The position numbers and the translations under genes were made by a program. Shown here piece by piece: positions 7,532 through 19,963 of a stretch of DNA of 64,000 bases (positions are counted from its first letter, which is position 1; each line of letters opens with the position of its first letter). This DNA is from Brachybacterium phenoliresistens (GTDB taxonomy: Bacteria > Actinomycetota > Actinomycetes > Actinomycetales > Dermabacteraceae). The DNA is taken from positions 291,976-355,975 of the forward strand of contig NZ_KK069988.1 in the NCBI RefSeq assembly GCF_000576425.1, written 5' to 3'. The notes beneath the pieces were generated by a model. The model saw only the letters and a program-made list of their open reading frames with translations, did not search any database and was not told where the DNA came from.

Positions 7532-10282
7532 TCAGGAGTCCCCTCCGAAGGAGCCGGACTGGCCCGCGTTGGGGTTCAGGAGGTCGTACTTCTTCACCGC
7601 CTGGGCCGGCAGCGAGGCGTCCACGCGTCCGTCCCGGGCGAGCATCTGCAGCGCCTTGACGGCCATCGAGTGGGCGTCGATGTGCAGGTGGCGACGGGCC
7701 GCGGGGCGGGTGTCCGAGAAGCCCCAGCCGTCCGCGCCGAGGACGCCGTAGGGCCCGGGGATCCAGGGACGGATGAGGTCCGGGACCAGGAAGTCGTAGT
7801 CGCTGGTCGCGATGAACGGACCCTCCACGCCCTGCAGGCGCTCGGAGATGAAGGGGACGCGGGCCTCCTGCTCGGGGTGCAGGAAGGCGTCCTTCTCCGC
7901 CTCGAGGGCGTCCTTGCGCATCTCGGTCCAGGAGGTCACCGACCACACCGCGCCGCGCACGCCCCAGTCCTCCGCGAGGAGCTTCTGGGCGTGCAGCGCC
8001 CACGGCACGCCGACGCCGGAGGCCATCAGCTGCACCTCGGGGCCCTCGCCCTCGGGGGCGGGGGCGAGGAGGTACATGCCCTTGAGCAGGCCCTCGACGT
8101 CCAGGTTCTCGGGCTCGGCCGGCTGCACCATCGGCTCGTTGTAGACCGTGATGTAGTAGAAGACCTCCTGCAGGCGCTTCTCGTCCGCGCCGTACATGCG
8201 CTGGAGGCCGTCGCGCATGATGTGGCCGATCTCGTAGCCGTACGCCGGGTCGTAGATCACGGCCCCGGGGTTGGTGTACGCGAGGATCGGGGAGTGGCCG
8301 TCCATGTGCTGGAGGCCCTCGCCGGCCAGGGTCGTCTTGCCGGCGGTGGCGCCGATGACGAAGCCCTTGGCCAGCTGGTCCCCGGCGGCCCAGAAGAAGT
8401 CGCCGGTGCGCTGGAAGCCGAACATCGAGTAGAAGATGTACAGCGGGATCATCGGCTGGCCGTGGGTGGCGTACGAGGTGCCCGCGGCGGTGAACGCCGA
8501 GGTCGAGCTGATCTCGTTGATGCCCATGTGCTTGATCTGGCCGGAGGTCGACTCCTTGTAGGCCAGCAGCAGGTCGCGGTCCACGGAGATGTAGTTCTGG
8601 CCGTCGGGGTTGTAGATCTTCGCCGTCGGGAACAGCGAGTCCATGCCGAAGGTCCGCGCCTCGTCGGGGATGATCGGCACCCAGAGCTTGCCGGTCTCCT
8701 TGTCGCGCATGAGGTCCTTGAGCAGCCGGACGAGCGCCATGGTGGTGGCGATCTCCTGCTTGCCCGAGCCCTTCTTGACGACCTTGTAGGCCTCCTCGCC
8801 GGGGAGGTTGAGGGGCTTGTGCTCCCGCGAGCGCGAGGGCACCTGGCCGCCGAGCTCGCTGCGGCGCTCATGGAAGTAGCGCATCGCGGGGGAGTCGGCG
8901 TCCGGCACGTAGAACGGGGCGTCGTACACGCTGCTGGACTCGAGGACCTCGTCGGAGATCGGGATCTGCAGGGTGTCGCGGAGGGCCTTGAGGTCCTCCG
9001 GGGTGAACTTCTTCATCTGGTGGGTCGCGTTGCGGCCCGCGAAGTTCTTGCCCAGGCGGTAGCCCTTGATGGTGTGCGCGAGGATCACGGTGGGCTGGCC
9101 CTTGTGCTCCATCGCGGCCTTGAAGGCGGCGTAGATCTTCTTCGTGTCGTGGCCGCCGCGGTTGAGCTTCCACCAGATGTCGTCGTCGGACATGTCCTCG
9201 ACGAGGGCCTTGGTGCGCGGGTCGCGGCCGAAGAAGTTGTCGCGGATGAACCCGCCGTTCTCGGTGCGGTAGGTCTGGAAGTCGCCGTCGGGGGTGGCGT
9301 TCATGAGATCGATGAGCGCGCCGTCGGAATCGGCCGCGAACAGCGGATCCCAGCCGCTGCCCCAGATCACCTTGATGACGTTCCAGCCGGCGCCGCGGAA
9401 CTGGCTCTCCAGCTCCTGGACGATCTTGCCGTTGCCGCGGACGGGCCCGTCCAGGCGCTGCAGGTTGCAGTTGACGACGAAGGTGAGGTTGTCCAGGTGC
9501 TCCTTGGCCGCGATGTGCAGCGCGCCGCGGGACTCGACCTCGTCCATCTCGCCGTCGCCGAGGAACGCCCAGGTGTGCTGGTCGGAGGTGTCCTTGATGC
9601 CGCGGTTGTGGAGGTACTTGTCGAAGGACGCCTGCTCGATGGCGTTGACCGGGCCGATGCCCATCGACACCGTCGGGAACTCCCAGAAGTCCGGCATGGC
9701 GCGGGGGTGCGGGTAGGACGGCATCCCGTGCTCCGAGGAGAACTCCTGGCGGAAGCCGTCGAGGTCCTCCTGGGAGAGGCGGCCCTGCATGAAGGCCCGG
9801 GCATAGATGCCGGGGGAGGCGTGGCCCTGGAAGAAGACGTGGTCGCCGCCGCCGGGGTGCTCGCGGCCGCGGAAGAAGTGGTTGAAGCCCACCTCGTACA
9901 TGGTGGAGATCGAGGCGTAGGAGGACAGGTGGCCGCCGACGCCCACGCCGGGACGCTGCGCGCGGTGCACGACCATCGCCGCATTCCATCGCAGGGCGTT
10001 GCGGATCTCCTTCTCGAGCTCGAGGTCCCCGGGGTACTCGGGCTGGGACTCGACGTCGATCGTGTTGACGTAGTCCGTGGTCAGCGAGTCCGGCAGGTGC
10101 AGCTTCTTGTCGCGCGCGCGCTGGATGACGTTCTGCACGATCGCCGTGGCCCGCTCATCGCCCCGCTCATCGACGAGCTGGTCGAGGGAGTCGAGCCATT
10201 CCCGGGTCTCCTCGGGATCGGGATCCTGCGCATGGCTGGGCAGATTGATGCCGATCGGACTCGGGGTCTCGTGTGCAGTCAC
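7532..10282 (-). CDS. aceE: Pyruvate dehydrogenase E1 component, homodimeric AceE type
   Basis: A 916-residue thiamine diphosphate enzyme that decarboxylates pyruvate and transfers the acetyl group to lipoyl-E2. The E1 signature is clear: [42 protein letters not shown], and the ThDP motif GDGEMDE followed by [11 protein letters not shown]. Length matches AceE. The GTG at 10282 is chosen because AAGGA precedes it and the N-terminus then matches the family; a longer frame from 10516 adds a non-homologous Arg-rich stretch. Its E2 and E3 partners lie at 32.1-35.4 kb. It is probably cotranscribed with the GntR gene and perhaps fabD, linking acetyl-CoA supply to lipid synthesis. Confidence 0.96.
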   Translation of the reverse strand: MTAHETPSPIGINLPSHAQDPDPEETREWLDSLDQLVDERGDERATAIVQNVIQRARDKKLHLPDSLTTDYVNTIDVESQPEYPGDLELEKEIRNALRWNAAMVVHRAQRPGVGVGGHLSSYASISTMYEVGFNHFFRGREHPGGGDHVFFQGHASPGIYARAFMQGRLSQEDLDGFRQEFSSEHGMPSYPHPRAMPDFWEFPTVSMGIGPVNAIEQASFDKYLHNRGIKDTSDQHTWAFLGDGEMDEVESRGALHIAAKEHLDNLTFVVNCNLQRLDGPVRGNGKIVQELESQFRGAGWNVIKVIWGSGWDPLFAADSDGALIDLMNATPDGDFQTYRTENGGFIRDNFFGRDPRTKALVEDMSDDDIWWKLNRGGHDTKKIYAAFKAAMEHKGQPTVILAHTIKGYRLGKNFAGRNATHQMKKFTPEDLKALRDTLQIPISDEVLESSSVYDAPFYVPDADSPAMRYFHERRSELGGQVPSRSREHKPLNLPGEEAYKVVKKGSGKQEIATTMALVRLLKDLMRDKETGKLWVPIIPDEARTFGMDSLFPTAKIYNPDGQNYISVDRDLLLAYKESTSGQIKHMGINEISSTSAFTAAGTSYATHGQPMIPLYIFYSMFGFQRTGDFFWAAGDQLAKGFVIGATAGKTTLAGEGLQHMDGHSPILAYTNPGAVIYDPAYGYEIGHIMRDGLQRMYGADEKRLQEVFYYITVYNEPMVQPAEPENLDVEGLLKGMYLLAPAPEGEGPEVQLMASGVGVPWALHAQKLLAEDWGVRGAVWSVTSWTEMRKDALEAEKDAFLHPEQEARVPFISERLQGVEGPFIATSDYDFLVPDLIRPWIPGPYGVLGADGWGFSDTRPAARRHLHIDAHSMAVKALQMLARDGRVDASLPAQAVKKYDLLNPNAGQSGSFGGDS

Positions 10283-10531
10283 GCTGTCCTTCTCTCTGTG
10301 CTTGAGCGGAGCCGTGGGCCATCTCATCACGAGCGCGATTCGAGGTCGCACCAGTGCGCTCCGGGCGTCGATCCCGGTCAAGACTACCGTCGGCGCAGAG
10401 CCCGCGCGCCCCGGACGTGACCCAGCGAACCCCGGTGTCGTACGATTCCTACGCGCCGGATCCCGTCCGTGCTCGCAGAGCACCTCAGGCCCCGCCCGCA
10501 CCCATCGTCGTCTCACCTCGAGGAGCTCTTC

Positions 10532-10951
10532 TTGTCACCGTCCGCAGACGCCACATCGTCCCGCACACCTGCGGAGGTGCTCGGTTTCACGACCGGACAG
10601 CTGGTGCAGGAGTTCGGGTACGACGACGACGTGGACCTCGAGCTCCGCGACGCCATCGAGGATCTCGTCGACGGCGAGCTCGAGTACGAGGACTGCCAGG
10701 AGATCGTCGACGCCGTCATCGTGTGGTGGCGCAAGGACGACGGCGATCTCACCGACGCCCTCGTCGACGCGCTCACCACCCTCGTCGCCGGCGGCCCCAT
10801 CTGGCTGCTCACCCCCAAGCCCGGCCGCGACGGCGCCGTCGACCCGGCCGATGTGCTCGAGGCCGCGAGCACCGCGGGCCTGCGCGTGATGAGCACCGTG
10901 TCGCTCGCCACCGACTGGCTCGGCACCCGGCTGGCCACCCGCACCGCCTGA
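10532..10951 (+). CDS. DUF3052 family protein
   Basis: A 139-residue acidic protein of the DUF3052 family, actinobacterial and of unknown function. The start is read as TTG at 10532, seven bases after AGGAG; no ATG or GTG fits that ribosome site. Recognisable stretches are [41 protein letters not shown] and the terminal [17 protein letters not shown]. It diverges from aceE with 249 bases between, an arrangement I recall from other actinobacteria. The link with aceE suggests a related role, but nothing in the sequence shows one. Confidence 0.82.
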   Translation: MSPSADATSSRTPAEVLGFTTGQLVQEFGYDDDVDLELRDAIEDLVDGELEYEDCQEIVDAVIVWWRKDDGDLTDALVDALTTLVAGGPIWLLTPKPGRDGAVDPADVLEAASTAGLRVMSTVSLATDWLGTRLATRTA

Positions 10952-10991
10952 GCGCCCGCGCGTCCCCGCAGCGGGGCCGCCCGCGCACGCA

Positions 10992-11029
10992 GAAGGCCGC
11001 CGCACCCCGGAGGGGATGCGGCGGCCTTC
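10992..11029 (+). terminator. Terminator after the DUF3052 gene
   Basis: A 13-bp perfect stem (10992-11004 with 11017-11029) encloses a 12-base loop with further pairing, and it ends in TTC. It separates the DUF3052 gene from the opposing tRNA-Val. Confidence 0.8.
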
Positions 11030-11045
11030 GCCATGCGCGGCGCGC

Positions 11046-11118
11046 AGTGGGTCGTGAGGGACTCGAACCCCCGACCGGCACGGTGTAAACGTGATGCTCT
11101 ACCAGCTGAGCTAACGAC
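11046..11118 (-). tRNA. tRNA-Val (TAC)
   Basis: On the minus strand the acceptor GGGTCGT pairs with ACGACCC. The D arm is GCTCAGCTGGTAGAGC, the anticodon loop TTTACAC gives TAC, and the T arm has GGTTCGAGTCC. The discriminator is A, and CCA is not encoded. Confidence 0.96.
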
Positions 11119-11224
11119 CCCGATCGCGGCGTCCCGGACAGTCCGGGAGGCGCTCCGGCGCTACATGGTCACAGATCGGCGCGGGGAGCGCAAAGACGGT
11201 CCAGCACCCTCGGTGAGCCCCGTC

Positions 11225-13362
<2,138 letters not shown>

Positions 13363-13366
<4 letters not shown>

Positions 13367-14262
13367 GCCGCGCGGGCGCCGCCGGGGCCGGCCGCCGCCG
13401 CTCCTCCCGCGCGGCCGATGCCGCCGCCTCCCCGAGCCTGGGCGCGCTGGTGCGGGCCCTGCAGGACCTCTACCCCCTGCACCGCGCCGAGGACTGGGAC
13501 CGGGTGGGTCTCGTGCTCGGCGTCGCGGAGGAGAAGGTCTCCCGCGTGCTGCTGGCCGTGGACCCGACCGTCGCCGTCGCGCAGGAGGCCGCCGCGCACG
13601 ACCTGCTGATCACGCACCATCCGCTGCTGCTGCGCGGGGCGAGCCTGCTGCCGGCCGGCACCGGCAAGGGCGCCGTGGTCACGACGCTGCTGCGCTCGGG
13701 CACCGCCCTGTGGAGCGGGCACACCAACGTCGACCGCTCCGCGACCGGGACCGCGACGGCCCTCGCGGCCGCCCTCGACCTGACGGACCCGGAGCCGCTG
13801 GTCGCCCCCGCCGGGCCGGAGGAGGGGCTGATCGGCCTGGGCCTGCTCGGCTCCCTGGCCGAGCCCACCACCGTGGCGCAGCTCGCCCGGACCCTCGCCG
13901 GTGCCCTCCCGGCGACGGTGCAGGGCGCACGCTTCACGGGCGATGCGGAGCGCACGGTGCGCACCGTCGCCCTGTGCCCGGGCGCCGGGGACTCGCTGCT
14001 CGAACGGGTGCGGAGCACCCCGGCCGATGTCTACGTGACCTCCGACCTGCGCCATCACACCGCTCTGGAGCATCTCGAGGCCGGCGCCGACCCGGCGCAG
14101 GTCCCGGCCCTGATCGACATCCCGCACTGGGCGGCCGAGTCCCTGTGGCTGCCGATGCTGCGCGAGGAGCTGCTGAGGATCGCCGCCGAGAACGGATGGT
14201 CGCTCCAGGTGGAGATCTCCGCCCGCCGCACCGACCCGTGGACGGGCGTCGTCCCGGGCTGA
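13363..14262 (+). CDS. NIF3-like dinuclear metal-centre protein
   Basis: A 299-residue NIF3/DUF34 protein, a conserved family forming hexameric rings with a two-metal site. Some members are annotated as type 2 GTP cyclohydrolase. The metal ligands appear as ITHHPLLL, SGHTNVDRS and, near the C-terminus, DIPHWAAESLWLP. The first 25 residues are Ala/Arg-rich and probably disordered. The ATG overlaps the sufU stop by four bases, so it belongs to the sufS-sufU operon. A role in iron or metal handling fits the context but is inference. Confidence 0.88.
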
Positions 14263-14299
14263 GCTCCCCGCAGAGACGGAGACGGCGGCGGCACGGAGA

Positions 14300-14327
14300 C
14301 GGCGGCGGCGCGTCGCGGCCGCCGCCG
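14300..14327. terminator. GC-rich hairpin between the convergent NIF3-like and yaaA genes
   Basis: A 10-bp stem made of GGC/GCC triplets (14300-14309 with 14318-14327) lies in the short convergent gap. A GGC-rich 17-base stretch also occurs twice in tandem just before it. Confidence 0.5.
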
Positions 14328-14342
14328 ACAAGGAGCGCGGGA

Positions 14343-15080
14343 TCAGGCGCGGTCGACGACCACGAGCGTGTCGCCCTGGATCTCGATGCCGAGCCCGCCC
14401 GGCAGCCCCTCCCGGGCCAGACCGGCGACCTCCTCGATGCTGCGGGCCCGTGCCCCGTCCTCCAGCATCAGCCCGGCCAGCAGGCCGCGGTAGCGCTTCG
14501 CGTCGTGGGAGATGACGGTGCGCCGGCCGCCCGCCTCGCGCACCGCGGAGACCTGCACCGCGCCGGGCACCGGCATCATCGTGCGGTAGGCCCCGGATCG
14601 GCAGTCGATCACCAGCTCGTCCTGCGCGGCCAGCGCCGCGCCGTGGGAGGCGAGGTGCTTGCGCCACCAGGATCCGGCCCGGCCCAGGCGCGACAGCGCC
14701 GAGGAGGCGGAGAGGCGGTAGGCGGGGATCCGGTCGGTCGCCGCGTCGACCACGCCCAGCAGCGCCGAGGTGATGAGCACCTGTCCCGCGCGGCGGGGCC
14801 GGGCGGGGCCCAGCGCGTCGTAGAGGACGCCGGAGTACACCTCGAGCGCCGGGGCGGCCGGCTCCTCGACCAGGCGCGCCATCCGATCCACGAGCTCGGG
14901 GGAGCCGGCCGGGACGCCCAGGGCCGTGGCGCCCTCGCGCCCGGCGGCGGTGCGCTGGGCCGCGCGCACCATGGTCCGCCGGTGCGGGTGCAGGGCCGGG
15001 GAGGACAGCGCGTCCAGATCCAGGGCGGGGCCGGCAGCGGGGCGGGTCTTGGTCTCGGACGGGGGCAGGACGATGATCAT
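14343..15080 (-). CDS. yaaA: YaaA-family peroxide stress protein
   Basis: A 245-residue YaaA (DUF328) protein. In E. coli YaaA lowers free iron and protects DNA under hydrogen peroxide. Family marks are MIIVLPPSETKT at the start, EVYSGVLYDALGPA, ITSALLGVV followed by DRIPAYRLS, and ISHDAKRYRGLLA. No membrane segment is present. The gene diverges from rnpB with 44 bases between. Confidence 0.9.
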   Translation of the reverse strand: MIIVLPPSETKTRPAAGPALDLDALSSPALHPHRRTMVRAAQRTAAGREGATALGVPAGSPELVDRMARLVEEPAAPALEVYSGVLYDALGPARPRRAGQVLITSALLGVVDAATDRIPAYRLSASSALSRLGRAGSWWRKHLASHGAALAAQDELVIDCRSGAYRTMMPVPGAVQVSAVREAGGRRTVISHDAKRYRGLLAGLMLEDGARARSIEEVAGLAREGLPGGLGIEIQGDTLVVVDRA

Positions 15081-15112
15081 GCAGGCAGGTCTTTCTCAGG
15101 GGTGCAGAGGGG

Positions 15113-15118
15113 TAGGAT
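15113..15118 (+). promoter_or_regulatory. -10 element of rnpB
   Basis: TAGGAT lies six bases before position 15125, where the P1 helix of RNase P RNA begins, so the predicted transcription start agrees with the RNA 5' end. The -35 is weak. Confidence 0.6.
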
Positions 15119-15124
15119 CTATCA

Positions 15125-15476
15125 GGCCAGTCGGCCGGGCAGTCGCGTCGTCGCCTTCGGGCGGCGCCGAGGAAAGTCCGGGCTCCATCCGGCACGGTGG
15201 TGGGTAACGCCCACCCGGAGCGATCCGCGGGACAGTGCCACAGAGAGCAGACCGCCGGCCCGCGAGGGCCGGTAAGGGTGAAAGGGTGGTGTAAGAGACC
15301 ACCGCGGTCCCGGTGACGGGACCGGCATGGTAAACCCCACCGGGAGCAAGGTCAGACAGGGAACGCCGAGGGTGCCGGCCCGAGTTCCCGGGTGGACCGC
15401 TGGAGGTCGTCGGCAACGGCGATCCGAGAGGGATGACTGCCGATCACAGAACCCGGCTTACAGGCCGGCTGGCCCC
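15125..15476 (+). ncRNA. rnpB: RNase P RNA, bacterial type A
   Basis: This is the catalytic RNA that matures tRNA 5' ends. The P4 helix strands are recognised as GAGGAAAGTCCGGGCTCC near 15168 and ACAGAACCCGGCTTAC near 15445. Other conserved loops are GGTAAGGGTGAAAGGGTG, the AGAGACCACCG stretch and GGTAAACCCC. P1 pairs 15125-15136 with 15463-15474 with one G-U. The length of about 350 bases fits a type A actinobacterial RNA. The ends are set by P1 pairing. Confidence 0.95.
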
Positions 15477-15480
15477 GCAC

Positions 15481-15514
15481 GACGGCGGCGCAGGAGATCT
15501 CCTGCGCCGCCGTC
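15481..15514. terminator. Bidirectional terminator between rnpB and ppgK
   Basis: A perfect 34-base palindrome (two 17-base arms, tip forming the loop) lies between the end of RNase P RNA and the opposing glucokinase gene. Confidence 0.85.
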
Positions 15515-15548
15515 GGCATGTCACGGGCCGGGCCCGCCGGGGACGGGC

Positions 15549-16364
15549 TCAGCGCTGTGCCTCCTGTGCGGCGCGCTCGGCCTTCTTCGCCTTCTTGCGG
15601 GCCTTGGCGCTCTTCTTGCCGGCCGCCCGCGCCAGGGCCGCGGCGCCGATGATCCCGGCCTCGTTGCGCAGCCCCGCCGGGACGATCGGGGTCTCCAGGT
15701 CCAGCAGCGGCAGGAACTGCTTGTGCTTCTTGGACACGCCGCCGCCGACGATGAACAGGTCGGGGGAGAACAGGAACTCCAGGTGCGCGTAGTACTCCTG
15801 GAGGCGTCCCGCCCAGGTCTCCCAGTCCAGGCCCTCGCGCTCGCGCACGGACTCGGCCATGTACTTCTCCGCGTCCGTCCCGTGCAGGAGGAGATGGCCC
15901 AGCTCGGTGTTGGGCACCAGCTCGCCGTCGATGAACATGGCGGTCCCCACGCCGGTGCCCAGGGTCGTCACGAGGACGACGCCCGGGACGTCGCGCCCCG
16001 CGCCGAACTCGACCTCGGCGATGCCGGCCGCGTCCGCGTCGTTGACCACGAAGACGTCGTGGCCGGTGCGCTCGGTCAGCAGCGCGTCCACGTCCGTGCC
16101 GATCCACGAGTCGTGGACGTTGGCGGCGGTCTTGGCGACGCCGTGCTGGATGACCGCCGGGAAGGTGACGCCCACCGGCATGTCGTCCTCGATCTCGAAG
16201 GTCGACAGCAGCTCCGCGACCGTGTCGGCCACGGCCTCGGGCAGCGAGGGCTGGGGGGTGGGGATGCGCAGGCGGTCCCCGGCGAGCTCGCCCCGGGAGA
16301 GGTTCACGGGGGCGCCCTTGATGCCGCTGCCGCCGATGTCGATACCGAATGCTGTCTTGCTCAT
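15549..16364 (-). CDS. ppgK: Polyphosphate glucokinase (ROK family)
   Basis: A 271-residue ROK-fold sugar kinase that phosphorylates glucose with polyphosphate, and often ATP, as donor. The N-terminal phosphate loop FGIDIGGSGIKGAPV, the sugar-site NDADAAGIAE, and TTLGTGVGTAMFIDG followed by ELGHLLLHGTDAEKY match actinobacterial PpgK. The typical ROK zinc-cysteine cluster is absent, as in PpgK. The last 30 residues are Lys/Ala-rich and might help bind polyphosphate; that is inference. It is read in the same direction as map. Confidence 0.92.
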   Translation of the reverse strand: MSKTAFGIDIGGSGIKGAPVNLSRGELAGDRLRIPTPQPSLPEAVADTVAELLSTFEIEDDMPVGVTFPAVIQHGVAKTAANVHDSWIGTDVDALLTERTGHDVFVVNDADAAGIAEVEFGAGRDVPGVVLVTTLGTGVGTAMFIDGELVPNTELGHLLLHGTDAEKYMAESVREREGLDWETWAGRLQEYYAHLEFLFSPDLFIVGGGVSKKHKQFLPLLDLETPIVPAGLRNEAGIIGAAALARAAGKKSAKARKKAKKAERAAQEAQR

Positions 16365-16444
16365 CGATCGCTCCTAGGGACCGGCCCGCGCCGGCGAGGG
16401 GCCCGGCAGAGCGCCGGGACGGGGACGGGGGACAGTCTCTCAGA

Positions 16445-17335
16445 TCACGCCACGGTGAGGAGCTCGTATCCGTCGGCCGTGACGAGCAGCGTGTGCTCGA
16501 ACTGGGCGGTGAACGAGCGGTCCCGGGTGACGACCGTCCAGCCGTCGTCCCACATCTCCCAGGCCTGGCTGCCGAGGGTGATCATCGGCTCGACGGTGTA
16601 GGTCATGCCGGGCTCGATCACGTCGTCGAACATCGGCGCGGAGTCGTAGTGGGGGATGACCAGTCCGTTGTGGAAGCCCTCGGCCACGCCGTGCCCGGTG
16701 AAGTCCCGCACCGACTCGTAGCCGAAGCGGCCCACGAACTTCTCGATCACGCGGCCGATGACGTTGACCTGCCGCCCCGGCTTCCCGGCGCGGATCCCGC
16801 GCATCATCGCCTCCTCGGTGCGCTCGATCAGCGCGTCCACCCGCGGGTCGACCTCGCCGATGCGGAAGGTGGCGTTGCAGTCCCCGTGGACGCCGCCGAG
16901 GAACGCCGTGACGTCCACGTTGAGGATGTCGCCCTCCTGCATCACCGTGGAATCGGGGATGCCGTGGCAGACCACCTCGTTCAGGCTCGTGCAGCACGAC
17001 TTGGGGAAGCCCAGGTATCCCAGCGTGGAGGGATAGGCGCCGTGGGAGACCAGCACCTCGTGCACGACGGCGTCGATCTGATCGGTGGTCACGCCGGGGC
17101 GGGCCGCCTCCCCGGCGGCGGCGAGGCCCAGGGCCGCGATGCGGGAGGCCTCCCGCACCCGGTCGATGATCTCGGGGGTCTGGACGCGGGGACCGGAGTC
17201 GGAGACCGCCTCGTCCTTGCCGACGTACTCGGGCCGCTCGATGCGGTCGGGGACGCTGCGGGCCGGGCCGATCTCTCCGGGGGTCAGCGGGGCGCGGCCT
17301 TCGGGCCGCAGCCACGGCTTCTGCTCTACAGTCAT
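16445..17335 (-). CDS. map: Type I methionine aminopeptidase
   Basis: A 296-residue enzyme that removes the initiator methionine. The five metal ligands are in the expected order: D in [10 protein letters not shown] in HGDCNATF, H in [10 protein letters not shown] in TVEPMITL and E in QFEHTLLV. The substrate histidine is in NEVVCHGIP. An extended N-terminus of about 45 residues with PxxP-like stretches precedes the catalytic core, as in some actinobacterial MetAPs. The ATG at 17335 is used because the upstream residues to 17374 look unrelated. It diverges from the SPOR gene by 37 bases. Confidence 0.94.
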   Translation of the reverse strand: MTVEQKPWLRPEGRAPLTPGEIGPARSVPDRIERPEYVGKDEAVSDSGPRVQTPEIIDRVREASRIAALGLAAAGEAARPGVTTDQIDAVVHEVLVSHGAYPSTLGYLGFPKSCCTSLNEVVCHGIPDSTVMQEGDILNVDVTAFLGGVHGDCNATFRIGEVDPRVDALIERTEEAMMRGIRAGKPGRQVNVIGRVIEKFVGRFGYESVRDFTGHGVAEGFHNGLVIPHYDSAPMFDDVIEPGMTYTVEPMITLGSQAWEMWDDGWTVVTRDRSFTAQFEHTLLVTADGYELLTVA

Positions 17336-17372
17336 GATGTCCAGTCTCTCACCGCGACGACGGAGGGCCAGC

Positions 17373-17561
17373 ATGTCCGAGTTCTACTACAATGTCTCCA
17401 CCGGCCAGGTCGAGGAGGGGCGCCAGTCCCCGGGCACCGAGCTGATGGGTCCGTACCCCACAGCGGAGGCGGCCCGGAAGGCGCTTGAGACCGCCGCCGA
17501 GCGCAACAAGGCCTGGGACGAGGAGGACGCCGACTGGGAGGGCGAGGACTCGCCCTCCTGA
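17373..17561 (+). CDS. SPOR-like mini-protein
   Basis: A 62-residue acidic protein starting [16 protein letters not shown], which I recognise as the small actinobacterial SPOR-domain-like family. The [19 protein letters not shown] helix with surrounding acidic residues supports this. No signal peptide or membrane segment is present. Its stop codon directly abuts the panB stop on the other strand with no base between. It lies next to map; function is unknown. Confidence 0.8.
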   Translation: MSEFYYNVSTGQVEEGRQSPGTELMGPYPTAEAARKALETAAERNKAWDEEDADWEGEDSPS

Positions 17562-18383
<822 letters not shown>

Positions 18384-18633
18384 GATGTGCTCCTGAGGGT
18401 TCTCGGACCGTTCCCCGGATCCTCCGCGCGGGGCGCGCCGAGAGGACGGGGATGGGGTGACCAGCGTATCCTCTCCGGCGAGGGCGCGAGCAGTCGCCCC
18501 ATCGGCCCACCCGCACGTCCCGTTCCGGGGCCGTGCCCGATGGGGAGTTCTCCCCATCGCGCCCGCCGTCGGTGCCATGTGAGCATTGTCGGACCGTCAG
18601 CTCCGCCGGAGACATCGTGAAGGGACCATCATC

Positions 18634-19206
18634 ATGAATTCCATCGTTCGCAGGGCCGGTCGCGGCTCGACGCTGCTCGTCGGCTCCGTCGCCCTCGCCT
18701 TCTCGCTCGCCGCCTGCGGCGGCGGGTCCGAGGACCCGGCCGAGCCCACCGCCGAGGAGACCGCTGCCGAGGAGACCACCGAGGACACCGCTGCCGAGGA
18801 GACCACCGAGGAGGCTGCGGAGGAGGCGACCGAGGAGACCACCGAGGAGGGCGCCGAGGACCCGGCCGCCGGGGGCGAGGTCACCGACGAGGATCTCACT
18901 GCCGCCAAGGAGCAGTTCGTCGCGTTCGTCGGAGCCCTGGGCGAGCAGGACGCGGCGAAGGCCTGTGGGTTCATGCTGGACCCGTCCACCGGTGAGCCCG
19001 TGAGCGATGCGAACCTCGAGACCTGCACGTCGCAGCTCGAGAGCACGGGGATGATGGACACCTTCACTCCCGAGGTCGCGAGCATGATCACCACGGACAT
19101 GATCAACGCCACCGGGAATCCTGACGGGACCATCACCCTGGACATGTCGGGCTCGAAGGTGAACATGGCGAAGGCCTCCGACGGCAAGTGGTACTTCACC
19201 GTCTGA
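18634..19206 (+). CDS. Secreted lipoprotein with Thr/Glu-rich linker
   Basis: A 190-residue lipoprotein. A signal peptide of about 27 residues ends in the lipobox SLAAC, followed by GGGS. Residues about 33-80 are a low-complexity run of TAEET and TEEA units, likely an extended acidic spacer in the cell wall. The C-terminal 105 residues form a small domain (EQFVAFVGALGEQDAAKACGFM to GKWYFTV) with two further cysteines that could pair. It resembles small actinobacterial lipoproteins with a nuclear-transport-factor-like fold, but I cannot name the family. Function is unknown. Confidence 0.8.
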   Translation: MNSIVRRAGRGSTLLVGSVALAFSLAACGGGSEDPAEPTAEETAAEETTEDTAAEETTEEAAEEATEETTEEGAEDPAAGGEVTDEDLTAAKEQFVAFVGALGEQDAAKACGFMLDPSTGEPVSDANLETCTSQLESTGMMDTFTPEVASMITTDMINATGNPDGTITLDMSGSKVNMAKASDGKWYFTV

Positions 19207-19230
19207 CCTCAGGGTCAGCCGAATACGCGC

Positions 19231-19265
19231 GCGACGGATGGCAGCGATGAGCTGCCATCCGTCGC
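19231..19265 (+). terminator. Terminator after the lipoprotein gene
   Basis: A perfect 15-bp stem (19231-19245 with 19251-19265) closes a five-base loop 24 bases after the lipoprotein stop. Confidence 0.82.
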
Positions 19266-19345
19266 TCTGTTCGGAGGGTTCTTCCCATCGGTATCGTGGC
19301 GCATGGATGCGGCGCGGTGCAGTCACCGCAGCACGAGGAGGCGGC

Positions 19346-19753
19346 ATGGCAGACAGCAGCATCGGCCCCAGGCGGGGGACGCACCTCGTGATCGCGGGTG
19401 CGGTGGGGGCCCTGGTGTGTCTGCTCGGTGCATGGATATGGCTGTCCGGTGGAAGTCTGACCTCTTCGCCGCGGCTTGCCGATCTCGTCTCCGACAATCC
19501 CAATCTCGGAACGCCCCTCGAGGTCACGGACACCTACTGCGCCGCGGAGATCGGGTGCGTCGAAGCGTGGTCCACCGATCTCGGGGTGTACATGGAGTTC
19601 GATTCCCGTGCTGAAGCTGAGCACTGGGGGACGATCTTCGGTGGAGACGGTGCGCAGTGGGAGCGGTTCGTCCTCGACGGACGAGGGAAGGATCTCGAGG
19701 GCGACAGGAGGATCTTCGCCGTGCAGATCCTCCTCCAGTACGACGGAATCTGA
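19346..19753 (+). CDS. Hypothetical protein with N-terminal membrane anchor
   Basis: A 135-residue protein of no recognised family. The ATG at 19346 follows GAGGAGG. One membrane helix (about residues 14-34, VIAGAVGALVCLLGAWIWLSG) is followed by an extracytoplasmic domain of about 100 residues with two cysteines (TYCAAEIGCVEAW) that could form a disulfide. The local sequence is slightly less GC-rich than its neighbours. An upstream in-frame extension lacks a ribosome site. Confidence 0.65.
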   Translation: MADSSIGPRRGTHLVIAGAVGALVCLLGAWIWLSGGSLTSSPRLADLVSDNPNLGTPLEVTDTYCAAEIGCVEAWSTDLGVYMEFDSRAEAEHWGTIFGGDGAQWERFVLDGRGKDLEGDRRIFAVQILLQYDGI

Positions 19754-19963
19754 TCTCCACCGAGGGGTCCGGCCAGCGGGCGGGGGACCTCCCGCGCTCC
19801 CGACAGGTCCCGTCCCTCAGCATCGTGCTGGAGCGGTCCACGCTCGGGCCGGATCCGGGGTGCATGTCCTGCAGGGGCTGCGAGAGAACGCCATGGCACG
19901 TCATCGGTGTCCGGAGGCTCTGCGTCCTGGGCTCGGGAGGTGGCGGTGAGGCAGACTGTGCCC

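Noticed and set aside
7052..10420. A 1122-codon plus-strand frame opposite aceE
   Set aside because: It is the antisense of a clearly conserved pyruvate dehydrogenase gene and has the Arg/Ala/Gly-rich composition of a GC-driven shadow.
14275..14327. Repeated GGC triplets after the NIF3-like gene
   Set aside because: The stretch sits in a short convergent gap and is best explained as a GC-rich terminator; no further structure is evident.
18720..18880. Thr/Glu repeat region in the lipoprotein as a possible separate element
   Set aside because: It is in frame, follows a normal lipobox and is a typical low-complexity cell-wall linker.
19754..19963. Possible degraded gene in the gap before glnA2
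   Set aside because: No frame shows a recognisable protein remnant, and the open frames there are short and lack ribosome sites. I see nothing in this 210-base gap except the glnA2 upstream region.
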